This document shows positions 1 through 10,571 of a stretch of DNA of 61,029 nt, in pieces. Source of the stretch: Gonapodya sp. JEL0774 (lineage: Eukaryota > Monoblepharomycota > Monoblepharidomycetes > Monoblepharidales > Gonapodyaceae). The translations under genes and the position numbers were made by a program. The notes under the pieces were generated by a model. That model made no database searches. It saw only the letters and a list, made by a program, of their open reading frames with translations, and was not told the origin of the DNA. The stretch covers positions 1-61,029 of the forward strand of contig JADIIX010000100.1 of the NCBI GenBank assembly GCA_027604505.1, given 5' to 3'. Each line of letters begins with the position of its first letter. Position 1 is the stretch's first letter.

Positions 1-368
1 ACTAGCTATTACAAGACAGGGCACTGGCCCACTTCTTCAGTTTGACTCCATTCAACATCTCCAGTGTCAGCCCCTTTCTTTACAAGACAAATCGGCCATC
101 AGAGAAGTGAAATCGATTTGCAATAGGTCAAATCGAGGAGGGTAAGGAGCGAAATGTGCAGGGTGCGGGGACGGTTTGTTGCCCAATCAAAACCGCCTGA
201 TCAGTGAGGACGCTTTTCAATTCGCCAAAACTGTTCTAACTGTGTACACTTTTCTATTGGCCCGGCTGAACCCCCCTCTCCACGCACACCTCCCCCAAAC
301 GGGTAAAAGCATCCGACAATCAAAACCAAAAATCTATCCATTACCAAGATCAAATCACCCCATCAGTC
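1..368. other. 5' flank, no gene seen
   Basis: No open frame here has a recognisable domain. The stretch just before the ATG at 369 is A/C-rich and probably holds the promoter and leader of the hydrolase gene. I see no clear TATA box or repeat. Confidence 0.4.
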
Positions 369-2289
369 ATGACCATCGAGATTCCTTTTGGTGGCTATGT
401 TGCACCGGGCTATGAGCCAGTGATGGCCGCGTTTAAGGCCAATTTTGAAGCCGGAAAGGAATTGGGCGCAGGCTACGCCGCCTATGGTAAGGAACAGTAG
501 TATGTGCTCTCTGCGTCGGATTTCGAAGTATATCAATCTCCTTCGGTGTTGTCTACAGTCGATGGTGTTTGCAAAGTGGACATTTTCGGAGGATATTCCG
601 ACGAAGCCAAAACCGTCCCGTTTACGAACAAATCTCTCACCACAATATGGTCCAGTGGCAAATCTGTGGTACGTGCACACTGCGTTTTATTTGAAGCTTC
701 TGTGGCTCTTCTGTGAGGCTCAACAAGTCTGTCGGACAAAAGATGGGTGTCACCATCTGCCACCTTGTGTCCGAAGGTCTGATTAGCTTGGATGATCCGG
801 TGATCAAATACTGGCCTGAGTTCGGTGCCGGTGGAAAGGACCATGTCTTGGTGGGTACTGGATCGTCATCCAATCCCGATTTGTCCTAACCCCATTCGAA
901 TGACCGGCGGCACCGTAAGATTAAAGATCTCTGCCACCACACTGGTAAGCGGCAGTGCCTCCCAGCTCACTCTAATACGTAATTTGAATTTCAAAATCGC
1001 ACAAATGTCATGCGCTGTTCAATCTCTCTCTTTGCACAACAAACAGCGGGAGTGGCTTCTCTGGACAAGGAGAATATTCCCACCATTGAAGATCTGTCAA
1101 ACCTCGATGTCTTGGCACAAAAAATTGCCAAACAGCCTCACAACTTCGGCGGTGAATACGTGAAGTAAGTGGAAATCAGGACTCTGGATCAAGGGTTCGA
1201 AACTTATCTTCTATGTCGATTACCCCCAGGCAGTACCATGCAATAACCCAAGGTACTGATAGCTGCTCAAAATAATCTATGTTGGTCACTCACCTTCCAT
1301 TTAGGGTGGTATCTCAATGAAATCGTCCGTCGCGTTCTCGGAAAATCTCACGGCCAGTTCCTCAAGGAGGTCGTAAACCCAAAGCTGGGTGTGGAGATCT
1401 ATTGCGGGATGCCCGTGGATGATGAGACCGTGGAGAGTCGCTACTCGCCTGTTGTTTTCACCAAGGAGCTAATGGAATTTCTCGGTGAGAGTTACATCTA
1501 CTTTAAAGGTCCATTGAGCAGTATTCACAATAAAACAATTCTCAGGCAAGCATCGGGCAGCGGAAGGGACACCTAGGTGGAAGTCTGCCATGACAATGCC
1601 ATCGTTCACTGCTGGACCAAATGACCAGGGTATCAGGAAGGGGGAGTCACCTGCCGCCTACAGTGTATCAAATGCTTCGTCTGTTGCTAAATTGATGGCT
1701 GTGGTGAGCATCCAGAAAGTTGTGTCTTTTGCGAACGGTTTTGTTCATCATGATTTCCTTCAGTGCTCGATGGGGGGATCTTTGGATGGTGTAAAACTTG
1801 CAGACAAAGCTGTCATTCAAGCAGCCGCAGAGCTCGATCCAAAAGCTTCAAGTGAAGTGGACCTGAGCCTGCGGAAAGTAACCAGGACATGCGCTGGTGG
1901 CGTGAGCTGGAGCAGGACTGAGGAAGGCGTGAGTGAAACTTCTAACTGCGTTCTTCCGAGTTCTATTTCTAATTAGTGTACACAGTATGTTGTGCCATCC
2001 GAGTACCCCCCTGCCTATTGCAAGGGCGAGGGTTGGGAGTGGTGAGACACTTTTTCCAAATCACCTACAGTCTGCATGTGTTTTGTAACCCTCGTTCGGT
2101 TTCCACATTCTGTTAAGGACTGGTTGGTATGGCTTTGGTGGCTCGCACGCTCAATTTTCACTCCCGCAACGCACAAGCTCCGCGTATGTTATGAACCTGA
2201 TGCAGCCGATGGGAGGTCTTGATAACCGAGGCACCGACCTGGCCTTGGCGCTTACCAAGTGTGTTGACGCAGAAAGGGCGAAAAATTGA
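369..2289 (+). CDS. beta-lactamase-domain serine hydrolase (LACT/EstB type)
   Basis: This is a multi-exon gene for a serine hydrolase of the class C beta-lactamase/penicillin-binding fold. Such eukaryotic enzymes usually act as esterases or peptidases, not as resistance enzymes. The ATG at 369 opens exon 1, which ends at 486 before GTAAGG. After the next exon (from about 557) the S-x-x-K nucleophile motif reads WSSGKSV near 655, followed by a helix and GLISLDDPVIKYWPEF near 779-822, a hallmark of the family. The later exon around 1215-1250 gives a Y-H-A-I-T motif, which stands for the catalytic Tyr. GWYLNEIVRRVLG follows, and the C-terminal exon (about 2127-2289) contains GGSHAQFS, the equivalent of the third active-site box. 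At least eight exons are joined by short introns, and several internal splice sites were not proven. No signal peptide is visible. The substrate cannot be predicted. Confidence 0.8.
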
Positions 2290-2602
2290 GCTCTCTTGAC
2301 GAGAGAGTTAGATGATGTAAATGGAATGTGACTACAAAAAGATAAATATCTATGTACGGCTGACCGACAATCGCATAGCTGGTAATACTTCAGCTGCCAC
2401 TTGCCAGTCCTGCATATTGGTGGTTTGTCACGTTGTGCAGCGCCTTTGGCGGATCCATTGCGAAGATTACAACCTCAGCCAAGTCATTCCACATGGCTGT
2501 TTGAAGGGGGCTCACGTTTATTCTTGCTGTCGACAGTGTGTCGCTTGCACAAAACCTGCTTCTGCATTTCAGTTCAGGTTCCCTGCTTATCACATAAATA
2601 CG
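2290..2602. other. convergent 3' intergenic region
   Basis: This is the space between the stop of the hydrolase and the stop of the tryptophanyl-tRNA synthetase, which converge here. It should hold both 3' UTRs. I see nothing else. Confidence 0.4.
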
Positions 2603-4705
2603 TCAGAGAAGCCCAACTGCCAGTCGCACTTCGCGCATCGTGTTTTCGGCCCATTCGCTTGCCCTTTCCTCGCCCGTTCTGAGCACGGTGTCCAAATACC
2701 CCGCCTCCCCTACTATCCGCTCATATTCTTCCCGAATCGGCCTTAACCGCGCCTCCACAACGTCCACAACCTCCGATTTCAGCGCCGCAACACCTTTACC
2801 CTGAAACCTTGTCAACACCTGCTCCACACTCTCCCCGCTCATTCCACAATGTATCGTGATCAAGTTGCTCACGCCCGGTCTCCCTTCTGAATCGTACGAC
2901 ACATGGGGGATAGAGTCAGTCGTGGCACGTCCGATGGCACGTTTGATATGAGAGTATGGAGAGTTTAGGGATATGGACGAGAGTGGAGAAGTGAGGGAGG
3001 CGGATTTAGACATCTTTGAGGTGGGGTGACGAAGCGAAAGGATACGGCGGGTCGGAGTGGAAGCTAGACAAATTATTGACGGAGCAGATGGAGCGGAGGG
3101 GGTATCAATATTAGTGAAACGCATAGAAGAAGGAGGAAACGCGCCGATGATTGAGGGAGATTGCGTATCTCTCCCCCTCCCTTACTACATCGAGAGTAAA
3201 TCCAAATAGCAAAGCTTCCCACCTCACGAGCGCACCTCACCACTGCCACGAAAGTAGTGCCCGAACTCACGCAACATCATATCCGGCATCGGGAACACCT
3301 TATTCTTGTCTTTGCCGGCATAAACATGGTTGAAACGTGCGGCGATGTCACGAGCAAGGTTAAGGTGTTGAGATTGGTCAGCGCCGACAGGCACGAGCGT
3401 GGATCTTCGGAAGGGGGTGCAAGGAGGGTAACCGCGCACAAGGGGCATCGTTAAATGGGTGCAAAAGCCGCGCCGATTGCCAGGGGACATTCATCTCGGC
3501 CGCGTTACGTAGACATTTTCTCGTGACTTCACGCTCCTGTCAGTATGCACACCCACGCGTACACCTGCCATACACCTCTGCACTGACACAGTACTCACTT
3601 GTACAGCAAGATATCCGCAGCCTGCAAAACAGGATAACTCAATAAACCGTGCAAAGCGCCTCCGAACTCATCTGCCTCCTCCGCGCTGAGACCACTGATG
3701 CTGCTGGATGAAGACGACGATGAGAAAGGGGCAGAAGATGTGGCTTGTGATTTTGAGGCGCCCGAAACCATATCTGCTGTCTTGGTCTTCCACTGGTGCA
3801 TGCGAGTCAGCCAAGAAACGGGTGTCAAACAAAAGAGTATCCAAGCGAGCTCAGTGTGTTGAGCAACCTGCGGGGAATATGATAACGTGGAGTGACGTTG
3901 TATTGAGAGGCAACGCGGCCTAGGCAAAAATGGTGAAAAATCTCGAGTCCGCGACGTTTTCACTATCAATGACCTTCTTGCATGGGCTCAGGATGAACTT
4001 CCAGAGGTCGTGGATTGTGTCTCCCCTGTGATTCTTGCCTTCTTCTCAAAGCCTCGTTTCATCATCCGCAAGTGTGCAGAAATGTATCAGGTAGCACTCA
4101 GTTCAGATTGAATCTTGACTATCCATGGAGCGGCTCGGTCTACTTCCGAATATGAACCGAGTTTCCCTGCCTTTCCTCGTCGTTCAGTCCTTTCACGCTT
4201 GCCACCACGCCCAAAGTCTAAAAATAATACTCACTCTAGACTGCCTATAGACAACGACTTTCTCCGGATTCACACCAACCGCGAGCAGTGCGGCCACAAC
4301 CTCTGTCACTCCTCTCTTCAATTCATCAGCGGTCCTGGGCACCGTCATGGCGTGCAAATCGACAATTGATGCTAATATCCTATTTTGGTGTTGATCTTGA
4401 GGGTGATGGGACGGGTTAAGAGAAGACTGCAGGTTAAGCAAAGGCAGGAGTGCTCCGAAGTAATTCCCAATGTGTGGAGTTCCTGTCGGCTGCAAGCCAG
4501 TGAATACAGTGTCATGGCTGCGCGGTGCAGAAGGGGGAGAAGTAGCAGAAGATGCAGCTTGTGCTGTGGGTGAAGATATGGTTGCCGTGGAGAGAAGGTG
4601 GATTCTTGGTGGGAATGGACCGTGCACGAGAGATGGCAACGAATTTCGAGTAACAGAGAATAGGAATTCCGGGGCGTGCAGTCGATGGGGCTTTGGAGGT
4701 CGCAT
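2603..4705 (-). CDS. MSW1: tryptophanyl-tRNA synthetase, bacterial/mitochondrial type
   Basis: This class I synthetase charges tRNA-Trp and is probably mitochondrial. Four exons were resolved: 4705-4235, 3867-3599, 3404-3271 and 3063-2603. They total 1335 bases (444 residues) and all phases agree. The first 50 or so residues are rich in Arg, Ser and Pro with few acidic residues, which fits a transit peptide. The HIGH box reads PHIGN after GLQPTGT. The exon 2 core reads AQHTELAWI and YPVLQAADILLYK, and exon 3 gives LVPVGADQSQHLNLARDIA. The KMSKS loop reads SKMSKSAS in exon 4. These are the diagnostic elements of bacterial-type TrpRS (msw1/WARS2), not the cytosolic type. A Ser-rich insertion sits in exon 2, just before LHGLLSYPVL. 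It converges on the hydrolase upstream. Confidence 0.92.
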
Positions 4706-5074
4706 GCGAGTGGGCCACTTGTGGGAGGATTGTTGGTGGTGTGGCCACCATTCCTGTGGGACTCCTGTATTTGAGTACACATTTACAACTGTGCAATATA
4801 AATATTGCTCCCCAAAATCTAGTCTATTCTTTGAGAGCTGCAACCAGCCAGACCATCCTTGAGCCGGCACTAGGTCCTGACCTGGAGGTAATAGAAGGTC
4901 GGTTGTTGTGCTCCGCCCGTGTAGGATGAAGGCTTGCATCGGAGCGGGAATCTCAAACAAGAAGACGAGCTGATGTTGAAAAGAAAGAAAATACATTCAG
5001 GCCAAAGTTTGGATCAAAACGTTTTCAAAACATCAGGTGACTCTCCACTACAACTAAAATTGAATCATATAAAC
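4706..5074. other. intergenic region upstream of TrpRS
   Basis: This stretch holds the presumed TrpRS promoter and the 3' end of the small unknown gene. The TrpRS frame stays open upstream to 4996, but that extension has no synthetase-like sequence. I see no other gene. Confidence 0.35.
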
Positions 5075-5547
5075 TCACAAATGTGCAGCTGCATTAGCAA
5101 GGCGAGCGATGTCCCTGGTTGTTTTCAGTTGGGCCTCAAATAACGGCAGGCAGCCCCCAAACAGATGTGGGGCAGAATTCATCCTCATGTCGGGGGAGAT
5201 GGTACTCTGATCAACCCATGCCCCTTGCAAAGATGAAGAGCCAGCGGTCGTCTTTTTAGAGTAGAAATTGTTCACGTCGACGTGAGGGGGGTTCTAGGAA
5301 TCGGAAACATTCAATAATATCTGTTGTGATTGTGTCAGGGAGCCACTACCTCATTCGTTGTGGCATCAAAATTGTCAGGACTTTTGCATCCAATGTAGAT
5401 AAGGGCTAAAAGTTTCGCCATCCCTCGACTCTTCTTGGTAGTGAGGTTATTTAGTGAGCTTTGAACGACATGAAATATTCGCAGCTTGGAGAGGCGATTC
5501 CAGAGGCACATGTAATCGACCAGGGATTGGCCGAAATATTTCCTCAT
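5075..5547 (-). CDS. small unknown protein, two exons
   Basis: I do not recognise this protein. The model has exon 1 at 5547-5350 and exon 2 at 5293-5075, with a 56-base intron (GTAGTG...CCTAG) that keeps frame, giving 138 residues. The translated segments look like real coding sequence: SLVDYMCLWNRLSKLRIF and LPLFEAQLKTTRDIARLAN are regular amphipathic helices, and the join DATTNENPPHVDVNNFY reads smoothly through the splice. No signal peptide or membrane segment is seen. The frame is open upstream of the chosen ATG to about 5700, so the true start could lie further out. A further splice after AAAH, using a 25-base intron, would extend the end, but that intron is implausibly short. Confidence 0.5.
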
Positions 5548-5727
5548 TAGGAATCCAAGCGATGCCGAAGGGGAAAAGCGGAGACGGAGATGACAATAAC
5601 GACGGTGATGGTGATGGACCGCAGAAAACTCCCGGTAAGTGTGGTGTTGAGCATGTAATGTTGTTCCTGTCTTGACTAATGGTCGCCCCGACACCTTCAT
5701 GTGTTATCCCTGGCTGGGTCTTATTGA

Positions 5728-8700
5728 GCTACGAGTGGCCCCACTGCTGCAAGTACTCATACAGTGGACCTCTTGTCAGATCCAGCTCCTCCTCAGAGGC
5801 AGGAGACGACCAACAGCGCCGGTTGGGAAAGCGATCAGGCAGTATCCGCGACAGTTGCCCTCGTAGTTGGTGGCACCGCAGACAGTGGGATCATCGTAAC
5901 TCAGACAGTTGGCGTGACTGTACCAGCAACCGGTGCTGCCGCTGGTGGTGATGTACAAATCAGTGGTGGGGGTTACTTTGACCACACTGCCCAAGCACGC
6001 GCAACCGGAACGAGTACAGTCGCTTCGAAAAATGAGCATGCATCTCAGAGCGTCGCTACTTTTTTGACTACTCGTACCAGTGCTGGCGCTGGTGTCGTGA
6101 TTTCAACCTCCTCCCGTTCCGCATTGATGTCCGCATACACAACGGAACTCGCCACCTCTGGGCCTACTTCTCAATTGAATGCATCTGCACCTTCGGCATT
6201 AATTGCTGCGATTGTTCTCGCGATATGCTCCGTTCTCGCCCTCGTTGCCCTCATCGCTGTCGCCTGGCGCAACAGGAAACTTACTCGCATGCTGAATGCG
6301 GAACGCTCCCTGGGCCGATCTAACACGGAAGTATGGCAACGTCTCCAACAAGGCCCAGATTCAGACATGGATGCGCTTGTGGGGGCAGAAGCTGACGGAT
6401 ATACAGTTGAAGCCTCTCGCCTCCACGGCAGATCAGATCGTATTGAAGGGCGCATTGCGAACAATTTTATCGCCAGTGGGCCGGTGGATGGCTCTCAGCG
6501 TAGACTTCCGTCCAAGCTCAACAAGCTCTCCCACACACGAATGCTCCCCATCGATACACCACGTCCCTTATTGGCTCTTGACCTCCTTCAACCACAACCA
6601 CCACCTCTCGCCCGCACTCCCACTCCGGAGCCCATCCGTGCTTCTTATGCGAATGCACCATTCCCTCCTCTCCCTCCATCGTCGGACCTCCCGGAAGTCC
6701 GGGGTGCAGCATGGCGCTTTAGCTCCCTTCACCTCGTCTTTCCCAGCCTCAACTTCACTGGTCTATTCAGCTCGACCCAACCTTCAGTTCCTGTGACTCA
6801 AATATCCACGCCCCTTCCTATGCCTCCTCCAATCCCTTCAAAGTCCATTACACTTGGGGAAGCCAAACGCACAGGCAAGAAATCGGAAACCTCCCACAGT
6901 CAACTTTCCCGTACGTCTGCAGATCCCACCGGCATACATGCCTCCGCGTGGACTGGCGTCTCTGCCTCGGCACCGATCTTGGCATCGCGCCCCTCCGAGA
7001 CTGTGACAGGAGACCTCATCGAACTCGTCCCAGACCCGCCATCTCGCGACCCTAGCCTCTCGTATGTCATTTCTACACCTCCTCTTCCTTTTACTTCTCG
7101 AAACAATAGCGCCAACTCTGCGCATGGTGGATCAGATGCTGCACCTGAACCCCGTATGGGACGCGAGAGATTGGTAGCATTCCTCCCATCCCGCCTTGCC
7201 CATGCAATCACCGCAGCAACAGACACGTCGGTTTCTGATGAAGAAGATGAGCCAGATAATATCTCTGGATCATTTTTATCTCGTTCTTCCTCTCGAACCT
7301 CGTTGCTCCCTTGGAACTTTGACACGGCATCGCAATCTCATGCCATGTCGAATCATCGCTCGGCCCACACATCCAGCGATCGTGCAACAAGTCAAGTATC
7401 GTCTTTTGTAGATATTGACACACCTGACCGTGAACAGATCGGAATCCCTGTGTCAGCAGAACACAGTGTGGAACCAACCGGTCGAAACACAACTGAGATT
7501 GATGATCCGTTCAGTACCAGTCATCAGATCGTTCCGAATCGGCTGCAGTCCACCACTCCTGGCAAGTTGTTTGCGTCCGTCCTCTCCTCTCTTCGTCCTC
7601 GGCGATCCTCCAATCCTTCCCCCTCCCCCACCTCCGATGCAAACTCATCTTCTGGCCACGCCAGTATGTCATCCCCCATGCGACCAACTCATGTCCCACG
7701 AGCGCGCTCCCAGTCGCCATCTCGGGTCCCGTCACCTCCACCCAGCTCCAAGCCGGAAGTATCATCGTGGGACGGTGTTGCGAGACGATACTATTCTGGA
7801 AAGAGTGTGGAGGCTGAAGCCGTTCCAGAACATCGAAAAGTGCTGATTGAATATGTGAATAAGCAAAAAGTGGCAGGCGGTAATGTTGACATTGAAGATC
7901 AAGAGATAGGAGATGATTATCCGATTGACCTCGCGGTCAATCCGTTCTTGGACCCCGTCATCCACCGCAATCACTCTGTAACCACCACAATCACAACAAT
8001 CACTTCCGCTGGTACTCATCCAACCATCAGCACAAACAATAGTGCAAGTGTTGTCCGCAGTTCCCTTCCGAGCCCGGCACCGTCGGGAGAGAGCGCCAGG
8101 CCCGTAGCCAGTCCTGCTTCTGCACTGTCGTCATATGTGGAGCAGGTCATTGGGATTGGGACTCACCCTTCACCTACGCCATCTCTTGAGCTCGCTGCTT
8201 TGCCGCACAAGTTATCGCGCCACTCTGGTACAGAGACACTCCAAACACTCCCTCTACCACCAGTCTCGCTTTGCGTACCGTTTGCGACTTTTGTATTCTC
8301 GCATGCGTTAGCCAATCCACGAGGTACAGTGGAGTTTGTTGCAACAGTTCGGGATCACAAAACAATTCACGAGAGAAGGGGTGTTCCACCAACCATTGCG
8401 GAAACCGACGAGTCCAGCAGCTCCTCGATCCCATTGGCATTGTCTGCTGCAGCATTCGACTTCAATGACACTTCGCAACATCAACAATTGTATCAACCAC
8501 CAATTGGCTTGTCAGTATCCGTGAAAGTGTTCCAGGAGAAATCTAATGGGACATTGGGAGAGGCGTGGGAGGAAGGAGCGCATCAGAGATGGAGGAGAGA
8601 AATGGGGATTTCATGGGCTGGAAAAGGAGTGGGGGCGATGGAGAGTGAGTTCGCGAGGGACCCCGGTCTATCCAACTCTCAGCATTGATCACTTTTTCCG

Positions 8701-9712
8701 AACTTAGTGGTTGCATACTCTATGAACCCCTTGGCAATCGCGTATCTGAATATTCCTTCCCTTGCTTCTGCATACCTCTCGCAAGTGCCATTCACGGCAA
8801 CTGAGGGTCATCCTCTACCTCCAATGACTCCTCGGCTCGCCTGTCGCCTGTGTGCTGACATTGCCGCATGCGTCGCTCGACTTCATGCTCTCGGTGTGTC
8901 GCATCTTGGCGTATCAGCAGCTTCTGTTTTCCTGATTTGCGATAAAGTGGGAACTGAAGTGGTTCCTAAAGCAGCACTGGGAAACTTCGGCTATGCTGCG
9001 CCAGGCATGTTGGAACAAGGTAGTATAGCGTGGAAGAGAGTTTTGGATGAGGCGAGAATGGGTGGAGTGGGCAGAAGGAGGTACACGAGTCCGGAGGTGA
9101 GGATAGGAATTGTCTTCCGTGGTTGTGTGGCACACTGCTCCATCTCAAGTTCTTCACCCAGGTTCTGTCCAATCTCGTTCAATATTCCTCCACAGACTCT
9201 CTGCCTCGTCCTCGATCTCCCATGCTCCACCTCTTTCCTTCGGACATCTTCTCCCTTTCCATCCTACTTTATGAGCTACTCGTGCTCCACCCAGCATGGC
9301 CATCTTTCACAGTCGATGAAGTGACTGGCGCCGTGCAGGAAGGACAAAGGCCTATGTGGGACAGAGCGGGGTGGTCAGGAGAACAGTGGGTCGGAGATAG
9401 GGCGAAAGAAGTGGTAGAAGCGGGCTGGATCGCAGATTGGCAAGAGTGAGTGATGCTGGCTTGCTGACCAGTTCTTTTGGCCCTGGAGATCACCACAACC
9501 CACCAACTCCCCTGTGTGCCCCACTCATCTCCCTGTCACGCCAACCACAACTCCTCAGACGCCCTAGCGCACTTCAGTTCCGTGCCGCACTACTTGCGAT
9601 CTTGAACGACGCAGACAAGTTCGACCTTCCCGATAAGATGACCGTGGCTTCGTATCCCCGCAGGCTAATTATGGCGGATGTGAGGTCAACTTCGTGGGCG
9701 ACAACGTTATAA
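5728..9712 (+). CDS. single-pass membrane protein with degenerate kinase domain (pseudokinase)
   Basis: A long first exon (open from 5728, ending 8644) encodes a Ser/Thr/Gly-rich outer segment. A hydrophobic helix (LIAAIVLAICSVLALVALI, about 6200-6260) is followed by the basic stop-transfer WRNRKL, then about 600 residues of Ser/Pro-rich disordered linker. The kinase fold follows: SVSVKVF carries the likely ATP-site Lys. Exon 2 (8708-9096) has HLGVSAASVFL where HRDLKxxN is expected and LGNFGYA where DFG is expected, then YTSPEV in place of APE. Exon 3 (9162-9445) has SDIFSLSILLYELL, and exon 4 (9559-9712) has ERPSALQFR of subdomain XI. The catalytic Asp is missing and the Mg-binding Asp is Asn, so it is probably catalytically dead. 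The 5' end is unresolved: an exon 5562-5634 with donor GTAAGT would splice in phase, but it starts 15 bases from the opposite gene. No signal peptide was found. Confidence 0.72.
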
Positions 9713-10571
9713 CGTTTCATCTTCGCTCAGGAGCGTCATTTAACGTGATTATTTATCGTATTTGAATGACTTTTGGGCCAAATCTTGCTCGCATATACAA
9801 TATCGTGCAGGACTTATGTGAGACAATTTGTGACCAGGCGCTCACTAGAAACCGCTTGACCTAGACTAGAATCAGAGCTTTTGGCTTTGGGTGTACAGCA
9901 TATGTGGTTTCAATCGTGATTTAGTTGTTGGATTCTACTTTTATTGTTTCTTCTTTGCTGGTCAGTACAATTCCTTTACTTGCTGGTATCATAAAAATAT
10001 GAACGAATGAGTTGCGAGATCTTCAACATCTGGCGATAACACGGAAAGAAACAACATTCTTGAAACCTGACTGGTTTTGTGATTTGATTTCATCCACAAC
10101 TTCATTTGCATGGAGTGAGAATCGCCTAATATGAGTACCATCCATCGGGAACGGCAAGACCAGGGCCTGCCGCGTGTGATTTTGCAGCATGCAGTCTCGC
10201 AATAGCTCAAAGTGAGTGATCCGAAGGTAGTTCGAAGCACCTGCAATAATTCAATTAATGAGAAAGTCGAGGGAGAACTGGGTTCCCTGGTGGGCGTGGT
10301 CAACTTTATAGTTATTTCCCACTTCTTCGAAAAGTCGTTGGGATTGCGGACTGGCGGCCTTGTAACATTGGAGTAATAATGACTTTGCAAAAGATCACCA
10401 AGGTTCTGTTACATTGGGACACACGCACTGACCGGAGTGAAGTATAATATGAGCATGCAGATGAGAATATGAATGATAACGTCCGTGATCCGGCATAGTC
10501 ATCTGACCAGACTGTTGACAATTGAAGGAGTTGCGGTGTGGTGTGTCAGCCCACGTGGGTGTGGAGTGCGC
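9713..10571. other. intergenic region between convergent genes
   Basis: This 859-base region lies between the pseudokinase stop and the NCAPG2 stop. The first 300 bases are AT-rich and probably hold the 3' UTRs. Open frames here have no coding character. I see no RNA gene. Confidence 0.4.

Noticed and set aside
5054-5078. A 25-base GTGAGT...TTTTAG intron that would extend the small minus-strand gene
   Set aside because: All other introns here are at least about 50 bases. The frame already stops cleanly at 5075, so the simple end is preferred.
5776-6039. Cysteine-rich minus-strand frame opposite the pseudokinase outer segment
   Set aside because: It lies wholly under the 974-codon plus-strand frame and has no splice partner or start context. 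Its cysteines come from GCA/ACA-rich codons on the other strand.
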